From: an uncultured Eudoraea sp.
GTDB taxonomy: Bacteria; Bacteroidota; Bacteroidia; Flavobacteriales; Flavobacteriaceae
Direction: 5' to 3'
Length of the DNA stretch: 47,514 nt
Assembly: GCA_947258555.1 (NCBI GenBank)
Contig: CAMYJF010000018.1
Span: forward strand, 1-47,514
Every line of letters begins with the position of its first letter. The stretch's first letter is position 1. This document shows, piece by piece, positions 45,412-47,514 of this stretch. The translations under genes and the position numbers were made by a program. The notes beneath the pieces were generated by a model. That model saw only the letters and a program-made list of their open reading frames with translations. It was not told the origin of the DNA and ran no database searches.

Positions 45412-47514
45412 TTATCGTAGTTCGGGATAATCTGTGGGATTACTTTCGTGCATGATCCTGTACACTCTCTCAAAGATATCTTCTGCATTGGGTTTAGAGA
45501 AATAATCTCCATCCGTGGCATATGCCGGTCTGTGCGCTTTGGCCGTTAATGTTTCCGGAGGACAATCAAGGTATTGAAATCCTCCCTGTTCTTCCTGGAT
45601 ATGTTGCAATAAATAGGCTGAACAACCACCAGGAACATCTTCGTCAATGATCAATAATCTATTTGTATTCTTTAAACTCTTCACAGTGTCATGAGAAAGA
45701 TCAAAAGGCAGGAGAGATTGAGCATCGATAACTTCTGCGTCTATACCCACATCTAAAAGCTCTTCTGCTACCTGCTGAACTATTCTCAGTGTTGAACCAT
45801 AGGACAGTAACGTAATATCGCTACCTTTCTTAACGGTCTCAACCACACCAATAGGGGTACAGATTTCAGAGAGGTTTTGAGGAAGTGATTCTTTTAACCT
45901 GTATCCATTCAGGCATTCAATGACCAGTGCAGGCTCATCGGATTTTAGCAAAGTATTATAGAATCCGGCCGCCTTGGTCATATTTCTTGGAACCAGAATG
46001 TACATGCCTCTTAGCAAGTGAATGAAACCACCCATTTGGGAACCTGAATGCCAAATCCCTTCTAACCTATGTCCTCTTGTCCTTACAATTAAGGGAGCTT
46101 TCTGTTTACCAACACTTCTGTACAATAAAGTGGTCAAATCGTCTGCTAGTACTTGAATGGCATAAAGCAGATAATCCAGGTATTGAATTTCTGCAATAGG
46201 TCGGAGTCCGCGCATCGCCAGTCCGATTCCTTGCCCAATGATCGTGGCTTCCCTTATACCCGTGTCTGAGACCCTGAACTCGCCATATTTCTTTTGTAAT
46301 CCTTCCAGGCCTTGATTCACATCGCCTATTGCGCCGCTGTCTTCTCCAAAAATAATCACTTTAGATTGCGAGCTTAGGATGTGATCAAAGTTGTTTCTCA
46401 GGATGACCCGACCATCTACCAATTCTGGTTCAGCAGCATATGTTGGGGATATTTCTTCGATCGAGGTTGCCTTTGAATCAAATTCACTATACAGATGCTT
46501 ACTGTAATGTTGCTGTTCAGTTTCAAGGTAAGTGTCGATCCATTTGCGAAGATCATCGATGGAGGAACTGGTTTCCCCCAAAACAAATCTCAAGGCTTTC
46601 CTTGCATTGGAGGCTATATCCTTTTTAGTAGCTTCATCTATTGCGATGATGTCATTCTTAATTCGGGTAAGGTAAACCCGGTTACTACTCTCTTCTGCCA
46701 TTGAATCGAGAAGGGAAACTAATTCTTTCTTCGCAATATTTTGAGGTTCCAGAAACTCGCTCCAGGCTTCTTTCTTGGCCAGCCTAACTTCTTTTTTTAT
46801 TTCTTTTTCTAGAACATCCAATTCTTCTTCCGTAGAAATATTATTTGTGAGGATCCAATTTTTGAACTTCAGATTACAATCGTGTTCTTTTTCCCATTTT
46901 AATCGCTCTTCGCTCTTATATCTTTCGTGTGATCCCGAAGTGGAATGCCCTTGTGGCTGAGTAAGTTCAATTACATGGATCAGTACAGGCACGTGCTCTA
47001 CTCTTGCAATATCGGCTGCATTCTCATAAGCGTGGATCAAGCCTGTATAGTCCCATCCATGCACTTTTATGATCTCGTAACCGAGAGCGTCGGGTGTGCG
47101 TTGAAAACCGCTAAGGATTTCAGAAATGTCTTCCTTGGTTGTTTGAAATTTAGCATGAACGGATATACCAAAGGCATCGTCCCATACACTTATGATCATT
47201 GGCACTTGCAATACGCCGGCCGCATTTACAGTTTCAAAAAACGAACCCTCGCTGGTGCTGGCATTACCAATGGTTCCCCAAGCCACCTCATTCCCATTGT
47301 TAGAGAATTTGGCTTGAGGGATCTCTTTTACATTGCGATAAATTTTCGATGCCTGTGCAAGCCCAAGGAGCCTGGGCATCTGTGATGCAGTAGGTGAAAT
47401 ATCTGCACTGCTGTTTTTTTGCTTTGTGAGGTCTTTCCAGTTCCCTTTTTCATCCAGGCTATAGGTGCCAAAATGCCCACCCATCTGCCTCCCGGCGCTC
47501 ATAGGTTCAAGTGC
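45412..47514 (-). CDS. Branched-chain 2-oxoacid dehydrogenase E1, fused alpha-beta (N-terminus cut by window edge)
   Basis: At least 700 residues, open to the right edge; reading upstream of the first in-window ATG (47502) continues ALEPMSAGRQMGGHFG without a start, and GRQM..GH is internal in this family, so roughly 100 N-terminal residues are missing. The alpha half has the ThDP region GTIGNASTSEGSFFETVNAAGVLQVPM and VWDDAFGIS, where the usual GDG and N-N ligands are changed. HSTSGSHERYKS is the phospho-loop-like segment. The beta half has IFGEDSGAIGDV, RVSDTGIREATIIGQGIGLAM, EIQYLDYLLYA, and VEVIDAQSLLPFD. It decarboxylates the 2-oxoacids of valine, leucine and isoleucine and hands the acyl group to E2 lipoate, giving acyl-CoA for energy or branched fatty acids. 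E2 and E3 are not in the window. Confidence 0.9.
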   Translation of the reverse strand, partial: ALEPMSAGRQMGGHFGTYSLDEKGNWKDLTKQKNSSADISPTASQMPRLLGLAQASKIYRNVKEIPQAKFSNNGNEVAWGTIGNASTSEGSFFETVNAAGVLQVPMIISVWDDAFGISVHAKFQTTKEDISEILSGFQRTPDALGYEIIKVHGWDYTGLIHAYENAADIARVEHVPVLIHVIELTQPQGHSTSGSHERYKSEERLKWEKEHDCNLKFKNWILTNNISTEEELDVLEKEIKKEVRLAKKEAWSEFLEPQNIAKKELVSLLDSMAEESSNRVYLTRIKNDIIAIDEATKKDIASNARKALRFVLGETSSSIDDLRKWIDTYLETEQQHYSKHLYSEFDSKATSIEEISPTYAAEPELVDGRVILRNNFDHILSSQSKVIIFGEDSGAIGDVNQGLEGLQKKYGEFRVSDTGIREATIIGQGIGLAMRGLRPIAEIQYLDYLLYAIQVLADDLTTLLYRSVGKQKAPLIVRTRGHRLEGIWHSGSQMGGFIHLLRGMYILVPRNMTKAAGFYNTLLKSDEPALVIECLNGYRLKESLPQNLSEICTPIGVVETVKKGSDITLLSYGSTLRIVQQVAEELLDVGIDAEVIDAQSLLPFDLSHDTVKSLKNTNRLLIIDEDVPGGCSAYLLQHIQEEQGGFQYLDCPPETLTAKAHRPAYATDGDYFSKPNAEDIFERVYRIMHESNPTDYPELR

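Noticed and set aside
45412-47502. Treating ATG 47502 as the true start of the E1 gene
   Set aside because: The frame is open to the window edge with sequence that continues the conserved region, so the gene is cut, not short.
1-47514. CRISPR arrays, insertion sequences, integrases, tandem repeats
   Set aside because: No regularly spaced direct repeats, transposase motifs or terminal inverted repeats with target duplications were seen.

Overview
The window is about 47.5 kb of chromosome from a member of the Bacteroidota, most likely the family Flavobacteriaceae. The support is moderate GC, secreted proteins with short N-terminal signals ending in ...GQ or ...AQ, promoter candidates of the TAnnTTTG type instead of sigma70 boxes, and family-level content: a single-chain E1 of the branched-chain 2-oxoacid dehydrogenase, DUF2911, an HsdR_N-like gene divergent from holA, and secreted M1, M16 and M20 peptidases. 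The genus cannot be fixed by eye. No tRNA, rRNA, CRISPR array, insertion sequence, integrase or prophage gene was seen, so this looks like core chromosome with small accessory patches.

Layout. 1-2.0 kb: two PLP enzymes on the minus strand, a class V aminotransferase cut by the window edge and a HisC-like aminotransferase with a twin-arginine signal. 2.2-4.1 kb: an accessory patch with a Pycsar-effector-like membrane protein (PycTM/DUF5706 type), an HD phosphohydrolase directly behind it, and a convergent membrane protein with bestrophin-like ends and no usable canonical start. 4.1-8.0 kb: a CotH-like secreted protein, a duplicated-domain secreted protein, a GNAT acetyltransferase, a small membrane protein, and a zinc-ribbon plus nuclease-like protein; two almost identical terminator hairpins lie here. 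8.2-11.6 kb: a 5-oxoproline operon (Nramp-like transporter, pxpA, pxpB, broken pxpC) behind an operator-like repeat cluster. 12.6-23.3 kb: branched-chain amino acid synthesis, with ilvD-ilvB-ilvN-ilvC-aldehyde dehydrogenase on plus converging on leuC-leuD-citramalate synthase on minus.

23.5-33.8 kb: DUF2911/TPR protein, RecG, a secreted M1 aminopeptidase overlapping a patatin-like hydrolase, a conserved membrane protein, an FMN/Fe-S glutamate-synthase-domain protein, a secreted M20 hydrolase and a secreted DsrE protein. 34.0-45.4 kb: UvrD/PcrA helicase, OmpA-type lipoprotein, family 2 glycosyltransferase, HsdR_N-like protein, HolA, DoxX, a 756-residue fusion of an APH-type kinase with a class III aminotransferase-fold enzyme, and a secreted M16 protease. 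45.4 kb to the end: fused E1 alpha/beta of the branched-chain 2-oxoacid dehydrogenase, open at the window edge.

How the genes fit together. The ilv and leu arms form one module. The synthase beside leuCD keeps the three pyruvate-pocket residues of the Leptospira (R)-citramalate synthase, so LeuCD probably works in a threonine-independent isoleucine route as well as, or instead of, leucine synthesis. leuB and ilvA are not in the window. The E1 at the right end belongs to the opposite process, branched-chain 2-oxoacid breakdown or branched fatty acid priming. The most interesting stretches are the PycTM-HD pair, the motif-less Nramp in an operon with a decayed pxpC, the kinase-lyase fusion, and the exported HisC-like enzyme.
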